Below are positions 1-5,101 of a DNA stretch of 5,101 nt, piece by piece. Source of the stretch: an uncultured Campylobacter sp. (GTDB lineage Bacteria; Campylobacterota; Campylobacteria; Campylobacterales; Campylobacteraceae); assembly GCF_937997595.1 (NCBI RefSeq), contig NZ_CALKTS010000075.1, positions 1-5,101 of the forward strand. Direction: 5' to 3'. Position 1 is the first letter of the stretch, and every line of letters begins with the position of its first letter. Under the pieces are notes generated by a model. The model saw only the letters and a program-made list of their open reading frames with translations. It was not told the origin of the DNA and ran no database searches. Both the position numbers and the translations under genes were made by a program.

Positions 1-1190
1 GAAAAAAAGCCCGCGAACGGATAAAATCCGCAAAGTGCAAGCGAGCCTATGCACATTAAAATCGCCGTCGGTCGCATAAACTTATATAATCCGCCCATAT
101 TTTGGATATTTAGATCGTCTTTCATCGCGTGCATTACGTTGCCCGCGCCCAAAAATAGAAGTGCTTTGAAAAACGCATGCGTCGCCAGATGAAATAGCGC
201 GATCCAATACGCCCCGAGCCCTGCGGCTACGAACATATAGCCAAGCTGCGAAAGCGTGGAATAGGCGATGATCTTTTTAAGATCGTTATGAACCAGCGCC
301 ATCGACGCCGCAAAAACCGCTACGAAGGCGCCCAAGCAGACGATAAAACTGCTTACTTCGGGCGCGAGCGCGAAAATCGCGTTTGCGCGGATTACCAGAT
401 AAACGCCTGCCGTAACCATCGTCGCTGCGTGAATAAGCGCGGATACGGGTGTTGGACCCGCCATCGCATCAGCCAGCCAGGTATGAAACGGAAACTGCGC
501 GCTTTTGCCCATCGCGCCGATAAATAAAAGCACTGCGATCAGAGTTAAAATTTCAGGCTCCAAGCCCGCTGCGTTCGCAAATACCACCTCGTACCGCAGC
601 GAGCCAAAATTTAAATAGATCAAAAAAATTCCAAGCAGCATCCCAAGATCTGCGATGCGGTTCATTATGAAAGCCTCGTTGGCGCACCAGCTGTAATTGC
701 TCCTATCATACCAAAAGCCGATCAGCAGCCACGAGCAGAGTCCGACCCCCTCCCAGCCGATGAAAAGCCCTAAAAAATTATCGCTCGTTACCAAAACTAG
801 CATCGAAAATACGAAAAGCCCCAGGAAGCTGAAAAATTTAGCGAAGTTTTCATCATCCCACATATAGTAGATCGAATACACGTGCACGACGCTGGAAACG
901 ATGCCTACGACCACCATCATCACCGCACTTACGCTATCTATGAGAAAGCTAAATTTTGCGTCCAAAAATCCCGTGCTTATGAAATCGGCTAAATTTACGC
1001 TGATTAGGCGGTTGTCAGAGACGAGCTCCATCAAAGCAAGCGACGCGATAGTGCTTAAAATCACCAGCGCCGAGCAGATTACGCCGATAAACATCTTATC
1101 TTTGGCGCGAATGAAAACGCCTGCGAAGATCGCCGAGGCAAGCGGTGCGAAAAGGGCGATTAAGAGCCATACAAAAACGGTATCAAGCAT
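1..1190 (-). CDS. nuoL: NuoL, complex I membrane subunit L (3' end outside window)
   Basis: This is the large antiporter-like subunit at the far end of the membrane arm, one of the ion-translocating channels. The ATG at 1188-1190 opens a frame of 396 codons without a stop to the window edge; family members are about 600 residues, so roughly the last third is missing. Visible landmarks are DAKFSFLIDSVSAVMM (from residue 77), GWEGVGLCSWLLI (145-157, Glu147 being the conserved TM5 glutamate), NRIADLGML, GAMGKSAQFPFHTWLADAMA (Lys229), TPVSALIHAATMV (His254), NDLKKIIAYSTLSQLGYM (Lys305) and HLATHAFFKALLFLGAG (His334, His338, Lys342). These charged residues fall at or near the numbers known from E. 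coli NuoL, so the proton path looks intact. The start overlaps the nuoK stop by 8 bases and has TAAGGA eight bases upstream. A related MrpA/NuoM-type protein is the only alternative, and its place after nuoK argues for NuoL. Confidence 0.97.
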   Translation of the reverse strand, partial: MLDTVFVWLLIALFAPLASAIFAGVFIRAKDKMFIGVICSALVILSTIASLALMELVSDNRLISVNLADFISTGFLDAKFSFLIDSVSAVMMVVVGIVSSVVHVYSIYYMWDDENFAKFFSFLGLFVFSMLVLVTSDNFLGLFIGWEGVGLCSWLLIGFWYDRSNYSWCANEAFIMNRIADLGMLLGIFLIYLNFGSLRYEVVFANAAGLEPEILTLIAVLLFIGAMGKSAQFPFHTWLADAMAGPTPVSALIHAATMVTAGVYLVIRANAIFALAPEVSSFIVCLGAFVAVFAASMALVHNDLKKIIAYSTLSQLGYMFVAAGLGAYWIALFHLATHAFFKALLFLGAGNVMHAMKDDLNIQNMGGLYKFMRPTAILMCIGSLALCGFYPFAGFF

Positions 1191-1506
1191 CCGGCCCGTC
1201 CTTAGAAGGATTTTTAAAATTTACGAAGCTGTCAAGTTCGATGCTGCCCGTCTTCTTATACCACAAGATGAGCAGCCCAAGTCCCACGGCCATCTCGCTC
1301 GCGGCGATCGCTACGATGAAAAGCGCAAAAATTTCGCCGTTTATATTGTCGTAAAATTTCGCCACGGCGACGAGGGCTAAATTTGCGGCGTTTAATAAAA
1401 TTTCGCTCGAAAAAAAGAGCATTATCAAATTTCTTCGCTTCATCATACCCGCAAGCCCTAGCCCAAACATCATCGCAGCGACGATCAGATAGTCATTTAG
1501 ACCCAT
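1183..1506 (-). CDS. nuoK: NuoK, complex I membrane subunit K
   Basis: This small MrpC-like subunit of the complex I membrane arm carries key glutamates of the proton path between NuoH and the antiporter-like subunits. The product is 107 residues (family about 100) with three hydrophobic segments at roughly 4-22, 27-49 and 58-83. Glu35, in LFFSSEILLNAANL, and Glu71, in VAIAASEMAVGLGLLIL, correspond to the two conserved membrane glutamates of E. coli NuoK (Glu36 and Glu72). The hydrophilic tail after residue 84 (GSIELDSFVNFKNPSKDGPDA) runs somewhat past the usual end, and its last codons contain the nuoL ribosome binding site. The ATG follows the nuoJ stop by one base. The SD is modest: GAGGGA at 1511-1516, inside nuoJ. 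Reinitiation by ribosomes finishing nuoJ is therefore a likely source of translation (inference). Confidence 0.97.
   Translation of the reverse strand: MGLNDYLIVAAMMFGLGLAGMMKRRNLIMLFFSSEILLNAANLALVAVAKFYDNINGEIFALFIVAIAASEMAVGLGLLILWYKKTGSIELDSFVNFKNPSKDGPDA
1199..1204 (-). promoter_or_regulatory. Ribosome binding site of nuoL, inside the end of nuoK
   Basis: TAAGGA lies eight bases upstream of the ATG at 1188-1190, within the NuoK codons for Ser-Lys-Asp. It selects this ATG as the nuoL start, giving an 8-base overlap with nuoK. Confidence 0.8.
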
Positions 1507-1507
1507 T

Positions 1508-2035
1508 TTATCCCTCGCTCTCTTCGTAGCTCAGGCTCGCGTCCATCTGCTTATGCGCAAGCACGATAGCACAGATCATCGCCACGAGCAGCATCACGGC
1601 GGCAAGCTCGAAAATCGCCAGATATTTCGTAAAGATAATCATCCCAAGTGCCTCGGTGTCGTCGGTGTTTAAAATTTTAAGCGTTTCTACGTTGTTCGCA
1701 ACCACCGCGCCAAGCACGATAATCACGAGCAAAAATGCGATCACGCCGCTAAGCGCGAAAAATAGCCTTGCCCCCTTTTTCGGCTCGCTTACGTTTTTAT
1801 CCGCGCCCAAAAACATCAGCGCGAAGCCGTAAAGCACGATCACGGCACCAGTGTAGACTATGATCTGCACTACGCCCAAAAACTCCGCATCCAGCAAAAA
1901 GAAAAATCCGCTCATAAAGACCATGCCGCCGGCGAGCGCGCTAAGGGCGTAAAGGACGTTTTTGCTAAAAACGCTGATACCGAAAAGTGCCAGGCAAACC
2001 GCGCTGAAAAAATAAAATGCAAGCGTTTGTATCAT
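1508..2035 (-). CDS. nuoJ: NuoJ, complex I membrane subunit J
   Basis: NuoJ is the membrane subunit packed between NuoH/NuoA and NuoK; its third helix changes shape during turnover in known structures. The protein is 175 residues, a normal length, with five hydrophobic segments near 2-22, 28-48, 53-77, 90-112 and 137-160. The family signature DAEFLGVVQIIVYTGAVIVL lies at 49-68 and includes Glu51 and the conserved Tyr61-Thr-Gly of helix 3. The loop after residue 112 and the short charged tail (MDASLSYEESEG) are ordinary. The ATG at 2033-2035 overlaps the nuoI stop as ATGA. It is preceded by a strong AGGAGGAGGAG that is itself the coding sequence for the Glu-Glu-Glu end of NuoI. That arrangement supports this start and suggests coupled translation with nuoI. 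Confidence 0.97.
   Translation of the reverse strand: MIQTLAFYFFSAVCLALFGISVFSKNVLYALSALAGGMVFMSGFFFLLDAEFLGVVQIIVYTGAVIVLYGFALMFLGADKNVSEPKKGARLFFALSGVIAFLLVIIVLGAVVANNVETLKILNTDDTEALGMIIFTKYLAIFELAAVMLLVAMICAIVLAHKQMDASLSYEESEG
1511..1516 (-). promoter_or_regulatory. Probable ribosome binding site of nuoK, inside the end of nuoJ
   Basis: GAGGGA ends four bases before the nuoK ATG and lies in the last NuoJ codons (Ser-Glu-Gly). It is weaker than the other sites. The nuoJ stop and nuoK start are separated by one base (TAA A ATG), so reinitiation may matter here. Confidence 0.6.
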
Positions 2036-3219
2036 TGCTCCTCCTCCTGCGCGGCGGAATTTTCTTTGGAATTTCGCGCCGAATCAAGCGTGGAATTTTC
2101 AGCTTTCTCAGTAGAATTCTTTTTGGAATTTGCCTTAGATTTTTTGCCTCGCGCGGCGGAATTTCCCGCGTCTTGCGGAATGGAATTTTCTTTGGAATTC
2201 TCCGAAAAATCGTCGTTCGTAGCGGAATTATTTTTAAAATTTTCCGTAGAATCGCCGACAGAATTGTCAGCGTGCGGCGCAACGGAATTCTCTTTAAAAT
2301 TTTCCACCAAATTTTTACTATCCGTAGCGGAATCTTTTGCATTTTGTGAGGCGGAATTTCCTTTGGAATTTCGCGCCAAATCAAGCGTAGAATTTTCAGC
2401 GTCCGCGGAATTTTCTTTAGAATTTTTGGCGTCCGTGGCGGAGCTTTCCTTTAAACTTGCCTGCTTGGCGTCTTGTCGCTCGGTCAAAATTTCGCCGCTT
2501 AAGCCAGCGCCCTTTGAAAATAGAATTTTATCGTTAGCGGCACCCTCTTTTTTAGAGCTTTCCGCGGCGTTATTTTTTAAATTTGAATCCGCGCTCTTTA
2601 AGCTGAGCTCGTCGCTTGCGGCGTCGCTTTTTATATAGGCGTTCGGCGTCATCTTGATCCGCGCGCCCGCGTTTTCATCCAGGCTGCCGTAGCCCGCAAA
2701 CTCCTGCGCCGCGCCATTTAAGCATAAATTTTCGCCGCGAATCAAAAGATCCTCTTTGAAGCCGTAATACGCGCGCTGTTCGCTCGCAAGTTCGTATTCG
2801 CAGCCGTGCACGATAGCGATCTCGGGGCAGACGTCCGCGCAAAGCCCGCAATAGACGCAGCGCCCTAAATTTATCGAGTAGTTATCTACCTTTTTGCGGC
2901 CGTCGGCGCCGAGGCTGGTCTCCATCGCGATACAGTTTGCCACGCAGATCTTCTCGCACAAGCCACATCCGATGCAGCGTTCGCTGCCGCTTTCAAGCAG
3001 GCGCATAAGCTTGTGCACGCCGCGGTATCTAGGCGGCATAACAAATTTTTCCATAGGATACCGAAGCGTGTGCGAGCCGCCGCGCTTAAACATATTTTTT
3101 AGTACCACCCACAGCCCCACGAAAAGCTCGCCGTTAAAGGTGCGAGCTAGGAATCTGCGAAGCTTATCGCCGCCGGATTTAATAGGGGCTCTTTTGTCGA
3201 TCTGGGCGTATCTTGCCAT
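2032..3219 (-). CDS. nuoI: NuoI, 2x[4Fe-4S] ferredoxin-like subunit with long disordered C-terminal tail
   Basis: NuoI holds clusters N6a and N6b, which pass electrons from NuoG toward the last cluster before quinone. Two ferredoxin motifs are intact: Cys82-x2-Cys85-x2-Cys88-x3-Cys92 and Cys121-x2-Cys124-x2-Cys127-x3-Cys131-Pro. Cys92 is followed by Val rather than the usual Pro, and the second motif reads RCVYCGLCADVCPEIAI. The stretch before them (residues 28-70, GELFVGLWVVLKNMFKRG...YPMEKFVMPPRYRG) is the usual amphipathic N-terminal part lying on the membrane arm. A normal protein seems to end near residue 198 (RIKMTPNAYIKSD). The frame then runs on for about 197 residues of Asn/Ser/Ala/Lys/Glu-rich repeats with no Cys, Trp, Tyr or Met, giving 395 residues against about 160-215 in relatives. 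The frame is open throughout and ends in a proper ATGA overlap with nuoJ, so the tail looks translated. The start has a perfect SD formed over the nuoH stop. Confidence 0.96.
   Translation of the reverse strand: MARYAQIDKRAPIKSGGDKLRRFLARTFNGELFVGLWVVLKNMFKRGGSHTLRYPMEKFVMPPRYRGVHKLMRLLESGSERCIGCGLCEKICVANCIAMETSLGADGRKKVDNYSINLGRCVYCGLCADVCPEIAIVHGCEYELASEQRAYYGFKEDLLIRGENLCLNGAAQEFAGYGSLDENAGARIKMTPNAYIKSDAASDELSLKSADSNLKNNAAESSKKEGAANDKILFSKGAGLSGEILTERQDAKQASLKESSATDAKNSKENSADAENSTLDLARNSKGNSASQNAKDSATDSKNLVENFKENSVAPHADNSVGDSTENFKNNSATNDDFSENSKENSIPQDAGNSAARGKKSKANSKKNSTEKAENSTLDSARNSKENSAAQEEEQ
2038..2048 (-). promoter_or_regulatory. Ribosome binding site of nuoJ, encoded by the NuoI C-terminus
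   Basis: AGGAGGAGGAG, just before the nuoJ ATG, is read in nuoI as the end of Gln391 and then Glu392-Glu393-Glu394. Several overlapping GGAGG registers are available. The acidic end of the NuoI tail is therefore constrained by nuoJ translation. Confidence 0.85.
2053..2103 (-). repeat. 51-bp direct repeat, downstream copy (NuoI residues 373-389)
   Basis: This segment aligns without gaps to 2350-2400, with 48 of 51 bases identical; the three differences are all transitions. It encodes AENSTLDSARNSKENSA. The two copies begin 297 bases apart, exactly 99 codons, so recombination between them would remove or add 99 residues without shifting the frame into nuoJ. Confidence 0.95.
2350..2400 (-). repeat. 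51-bp direct repeat, upstream copy (NuoI residues 274-290)
   Basis: This is the partner of the copy at 2053-2103 and encodes AENSTLDLARNSKGNSA. Two of the three base differences change the protein (Leu281 for Ser380, Gly287 for Glu386); the third is silent. Such high identity inside an otherwise diverged repeat tract suggests a recent duplication or gene-conversion event (inference). Confidence 0.95.
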
Positions 3220-3224
3220 CGTAC

Positions 3225-3232
3225 CCTCCTTA
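3225..3232 (-). promoter_or_regulatory. Ribosome binding site of nuoI, overlapping the nuoH stop codon
   Basis: TAAGGAGG is a full-length match to the anti-SD end of 16S rRNA, five bases before the nuoI ATG. Its first three bases are the TAA stop of nuoH. This fixes the nuoI start at 3219 and is among the strongest binding sites in the window. Confidence 0.9.
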
Positions 3233-4225
3233 AACGATCGCTAGCGCCGTAATTAGCACGCAAGCAAGGGCTAGCGGCATGCAGACTTTCCAGCAAAGCC
3301 CCATCAGCTGATCGGGGCGCAGATGCGGCCACGCCGCGCGAGCCCATAGGAAGCAGAAAAACACGAGGCTTGATTTTAATACCATCATAATGCCACCGGG
3401 GATAAACCAAAACGCGTTGAATCCGCCCAAAAACAGCAGCGTCGTAGCGACTGAGTAGGTTATAATATTGGCGTATTCGCCGATAAAAAACATACCCCAG
3501 CGCATGCCAGAATATGCCGTACCAGCGCCCGCTACGATCTCGGTTTCATTTTCGGTGAGGCACAGCGGCGTGCGGTTGCACTCTACAAAGGCTGCGATGA
3601 GAAAGAGCGCGAAGCAGACGGGCTCTTTCCAGATAAACCACTTGTCAATACCGCCGCTTTGCGCGCTTACGATGTCGATAAGCGAGAGCGATCCCGTGAT
3701 CATCACGATAGGGATCAGGCTAAGACCGTTTATCACCTCAAAGCAGGTGATCTGCAAAAACGCGCGAAACGCGCCTATCGTGCCCCATTTATTGTAGCTC
3801 GCAAGCCCTCCGATCAGTAGACCATAAACGCAGGTACCGCTAGCTCCGAGCAAAAATAAAATTCCCACATTTATATCGCTTAAAATCGGCTGTATCGTCC
3901 GCCCGCCGATAGTAAACTCCGGCAGCAGCGGCACTACCGAAAGCGCCACGAAAGCTCCCGTAGCCGATATGATCGGCGCGATCTTAAAAAGAAACTTATT
4001 TGCCCGCGCAGGGATCGCATCCTCTTTTGTAAAAAGCTTTATCATATCCGCGCCCACCTGCAAAAGTCCCGCAGGCCCGACCATAGAGGGCCCGATCCTG
4101 CGCTGCATAAAGGCAAGTACCTTGCGCTCGGCATAGGTCGCAAGCCCCGAGAGCAGCGCGATGACGGCTAAAATCACGAGCGCCTTTAAGACGGTAGCTA
4201 CGAAATAAAATGCACTATCGCTCAT
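3230..4225 (-). CDS. nuoH: NuoH, complex I membrane subunit H (quinone-site subunit)
   Basis: NuoH anchors the peripheral arm to the membrane arm and forms the quinone entry chamber and the start of the proton path. The product is 331 residues, normal for the family, with about eight membrane helices. Landmarks are YAERKVLAFMQRRIGPSMVG (31-50), GLLQVGADMIKLFTKED (53-69), LLGASGTCVYGLLIGGLASYNKWG (125-148), Glu163 in CFEVINGLSLIPIV, and the loop ECNRTPLCLTENETEIVAG (215-233) leading to YSGMRWGMFFIGEYAN (238-253). Near the end, FLWARAAWPHLRPDQLMGLCWK is the usual WxRAxxPRxRxDQLMxxxWK motif. The loop departs from the general family: PFD is PLC (Cys222), and GYHxEYSG is GAGTAYSG (Ala234, Gly235, Ala237). 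The ATG overlaps the nuoG stop as ATGA and has AAAGGAGAGG upstream. The TAA stop is shared with the nuoI SD. Confidence 0.97.
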   Translation of the reverse strand: MSDSAFYFVATVLKALVILAVIALLSGLATYAERKVLAFMQRRIGPSMVGPAGLLQVGADMIKLFTKEDAIPARANKFLFKIAPIISATGAFVALSVVPLLPEFTIGGRTIQPILSDINVGILFLLGASGTCVYGLLIGGLASYNKWGTIGAFRAFLQITCFEVINGLSLIPIVMITGSLSLIDIVSAQSGGIDKWFIWKEPVCFALFLIAAFVECNRTPLCLTENETEIVAGAGTAYSGMRWGMFFIGEYANIITYSVATTLLFLGGFNAFWFIPGGIMMVLKSSLVFFCFLWARAAWPHLRPDQLMGLCWKVCMPLALACVLITALAIV

Positions 4226-5101
4226 CTGCCCTCTCCTTTGGAATTTGAAATTTTCTCGATTTTCACGCTTGCGTAGCGTGAGGTTTTGAAAAATATCTCG
4301 CCGCGCAGCTTCTCGTCAAAATATGGCAGATACGCCCCGCTAAAGCCTGGATCGATCTTTACGCTAGCGACGATTTCGCGGTTTAAGCTTATAAATTCAG
4401 TCGCGCCGCTTTCGCTATTTTCATCACCGGCGCCGTCTGCTTTATGCGCGTCGCTAACGCAATCCGCTTTTTTTGCACGACCGGCACCGCTTTTATCATT
4501 AGCGGCACTCGTTTTGCCTGCGCCGCCAGTTTTTTCATTATACCCCGCGCCGTCTGCTTGGTAAATTTTAACGACATCGCCTGCGCTTACGCCCAGAGCT
4601 TCGGCGATGTCGGGGCTTAGATACAGCGCGCCCGCTTCGCCCAGAGCGCTGCTTGCGCCGCTAAATTTATTGAATTGATGCAGCGGATTTGCCTCATAGA
4701 TTAAAATTCCGCCCTCGCCCGGGCTAAGTGGCGCGGAAAGCGAAATTTCAAACTCCTCCTCGCTAGCGGCGAGCTCCTCGTTTCGCAGCTCATATCCGCG
4801 GTGGTTTGCGCCGCCGTTGTCGTAGAAATTTTCTAAATCGTCAAATTTAATCGGCTCAAAATCCGCGCCCAAGCTAGGCGTATAGCCGATCGCGTGCTCC
4901 GCGCAAACCCCAAGCGCACAGGCGATGTCGTTTAGCTCGTATCCGCCGTAATCAAGCGCCGCATTGGTAGGCACTACGCGCTTGTCGTAGTTCGTAAACG
5001 TGCCCTCCTGCTGCACCAAGCTAGGCGCGTCCAGATCCGCTTCCAGAACGCCGAAGCTAATATCGCCCGCTTCATTGTAGCCTAGCGTCTCGCCCGCGCT
5101 C
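4222..5101 (-). CDS. nuoG: NuoG, complex I iron-sulfur subunit G, C-terminal part (5' end outside window)
   Basis: NuoG is the largest peripheral-arm subunit, with iron-sulfur clusters near its N-terminus and a molybdopterin-oxidoreductase-like fold with no known metal cofactor role behind them. Only the last 292 residues are visible. The frame is open to the window edge and continues upstream of any internal start. It shows GYNEAGDISFGVLEADLDAP, then QQEGTFTNYDKRVVPTNAAL, YGGYELNDIA, IKFDDLENFYDNGGANHRGYEL and, in the C-terminal beta-barrel-like domain, LSPDIAEALGVSAGDVVKIY (ending near 4562) and IVASVKIDPGFSGAYLPYFDEKLRG. These match my memory of Campylobacter NuoG. Between the last two landmarks an Ala/Gly/Lys/Asp-rich insertion of about 54 residues breaks the domain. 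The gene ends SNSKGEGR with a TGA inside the nuoH start; the AAAGGAGAGGGC codons form the nuoH SD. Whether the donor is NADH cannot be judged here, because the nuoE/nuoF region lies outside; in C. jejuni those genes are replaced and flavodoxin is the donor. Confidence 0.95.
   Translation of the reverse strand, partial: SAGETLGYNEAGDISFGVLEADLDAPSLVQQEGTFTNYDKRVVPTNAALDYGGYELNDIACALGVCAEHAIGYTPSLGADFEPIKFDDLENFYDNGGANHRGYELRNEELAASEEEFEISLSAPLSPGEGGILIYEANPLHQFNKFSGASSALGEAGALYLSPDIAEALGVSAGDVVKIYQADGAGYNEKTGGAGKTSAANDKSGAGRAKKADCVSDAHKADGAGDENSESGATEFISLNREIVASVKIDPGFSGAYLPYFDEKLRGEIFFKTSRYASVKIEKISNSKGEGR
4230..4239 (-). promoter_or_regulatory. Ribosome binding site of nuoH, inside the end of nuoG
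   Basis: AAAGGAGAGG lies seven bases (counted from AAGGAG) upstream of the nuoH ATG and is made from the last NuoG codons (Lys-Gly-Glu-Gly). With the ATGA stop/start overlap it supports coupled translation and fixes the nuoH start. Confidence 0.85.
4396..4557 (-). repeat. Low-complexity insertion within the NuoG C-terminal domain
   Basis: About 54 residues rich in Ala, Gly, Lys, Asp and Ser interrupt what is normally a short loop between the LGVSAGDVVKIY strand and the IVASVKIDPGFSG strand. The word KADGAG/QADGAG occurs at both ends. At DNA level, GCGCCGTCTGCTT on the plus strand is repeated exactly at 4430-4442 and 4547-4559. The insertion keeps the frame, and the downstream domain remains recognisable, so the gene is not broken. 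It contains one Cys (in AKKADCVSDAHK). Confidence 0.8.

Larger units (their letters stand above)
2035..2625 (-). repeat. Low-complexity repeat tract encoding the C-terminal tail of NuoI
   Basis: This stretch encodes NuoI residues 199-395. Within residues 266-388 there are 16 Asn-Ser dipeptides, mostly spelled AAT TCx, seen on the plus strand as recurring GGAATT. Common words are NSKENS (266-271, 341-346, 383-388), the variants NFKENS and NFKNNS, and AENSTLD (274-280 and 373-379). The tract is hydrophilic, with a mix of Lys/Arg and Asp/Glu, and contains only a few Phe as aromatics. It is probably disordered (inference from composition). It is a degenerate repeat with variable spacing rather than a clean tandem array, and it preserves the nuoI frame. 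No function can be read from it. Confidence 0.9.

Noticed and set aside
901..1380. Plus-strand frame of 159 residues across the nuoK/nuoL junction
   Set aside because: It lies opposite two well-conserved membrane-protein genes, crosses their junction and shows no motif of its own.
2035..2625. CRISPR array or intergenic satellite repeat
   Set aside because: Units vary in length and sequence, there are no uniform spacers, and the periodicity follows codons of an open nuoI frame.
2032..2625. nuoI tail as a separate gene or a frameshifted read-through of a broken gene
   Set aside because: There is no Met codon in frame after residue 190 and no SD within the tract that would start a new product. 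The frame ends in a normal ATGA overlap with nuoJ, so a fused, translated tail is the simpler reading.
2027..2638. Plus-strand frame of 203 residues (EFSLEF-type repeats) opposite nuoI
   Set aside because: It is the mirror of the nuoI repeat tract: GGAATT words contain few stops on either strand. The minus-strand frame has the ferredoxin domain, good SD sites and operon overlaps; the plus-strand frame has no family resemblance.
4222..5019. A complete 265-residue gene starting at 5019
   Set aside because: The codon there is TTG inside a frame that stays open to the window edge, and the upstream residues (GYNEAGDISFGVLEADLDAP) continue the NuoG homology. It is an internal codon, not a start.
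1..5101. Internal promoter or terminator in the operon
   Set aside because: No untranslated gap exceeds 10 bases. AT-rich words inside genes are typical of Campylobacter coding sequence, and I saw no convincing hairpin with a T-run at any junction.

Overview
The window lies entirely inside an operon for respiratory complex I (NADH-quinone oxidoreductase family, Nuo), read on the minus strand. In transcription order, from high to low coordinates, it holds the 3' part of nuoG (4222-5101, cut by the window edge), nuoH (3230-4225), nuoI (2032-3219), nuoJ (1508-2035), nuoK (1183-1506) and the 5' two thirds of nuoL (1-1190, cut by the other edge). The gene order G-H-I-J-K-L, the very tight packing and the protein motifs leave little doubt about these calls.

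The organism looks like a Campylobacter (Campylobacterota/Epsilonproteobacteria). NuoG carries the phrase QQEGTFTN...DKRVVPTNAAL...GGYELNDIA, and NuoH carries NRTPLCLTENETEIVAG; both match what I recall of Campylobacter complex I. Codon use mixes AAATTT-type words with many GCG/CGC/AGC codons. This suggests one of the higher-GC oral species (C. gracilis, C. rectus or C. showae type) rather than C. jejuni. The species guess is inference.

The genes make one machine. NuoG and NuoI carry the iron-sulfur chain of the peripheral arm. NuoH forms the quinone pocket with the arm. NuoJ, NuoK and NuoL are membrane subunits that link quinone reduction to ion pumping. Junctions are a 4-base overlap (G/H), a 10-base gap (H/I), a 4-base overlap (I/J), a 1-base gap (J/K) and an 8-base overlap (K/L). 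Every internal start has a ribosome binding site lying partly or wholly in the upstream gene, which fits translational coupling. I see no promoter, terminator, RNA gene, insertion sequence or CRISPR array, and no gene-free stretch longer than 10 bases.

The unusual content is low-complexity sequence in the two iron-sulfur subunits. NuoI is 395 residues where its family normally has about 160-215. The extra ~197 residues form a Cys-free Asn/Ser/Ala/Lys/Glu-rich tail with 16 Asn-Ser dipeptides and a 51-bp direct repeat (48/51 identical) exactly 99 codons apart. NuoG has a ~54-residue Ala/Gly/Lys/Asp-rich insertion inside its C-terminal domain. The two tracts share an 18-bp word (17/18) in the same reading frame. 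NuoH also lacks two acidic residues and a His of its usually conserved quinone-side loop. I see no new defence or mobile system here.
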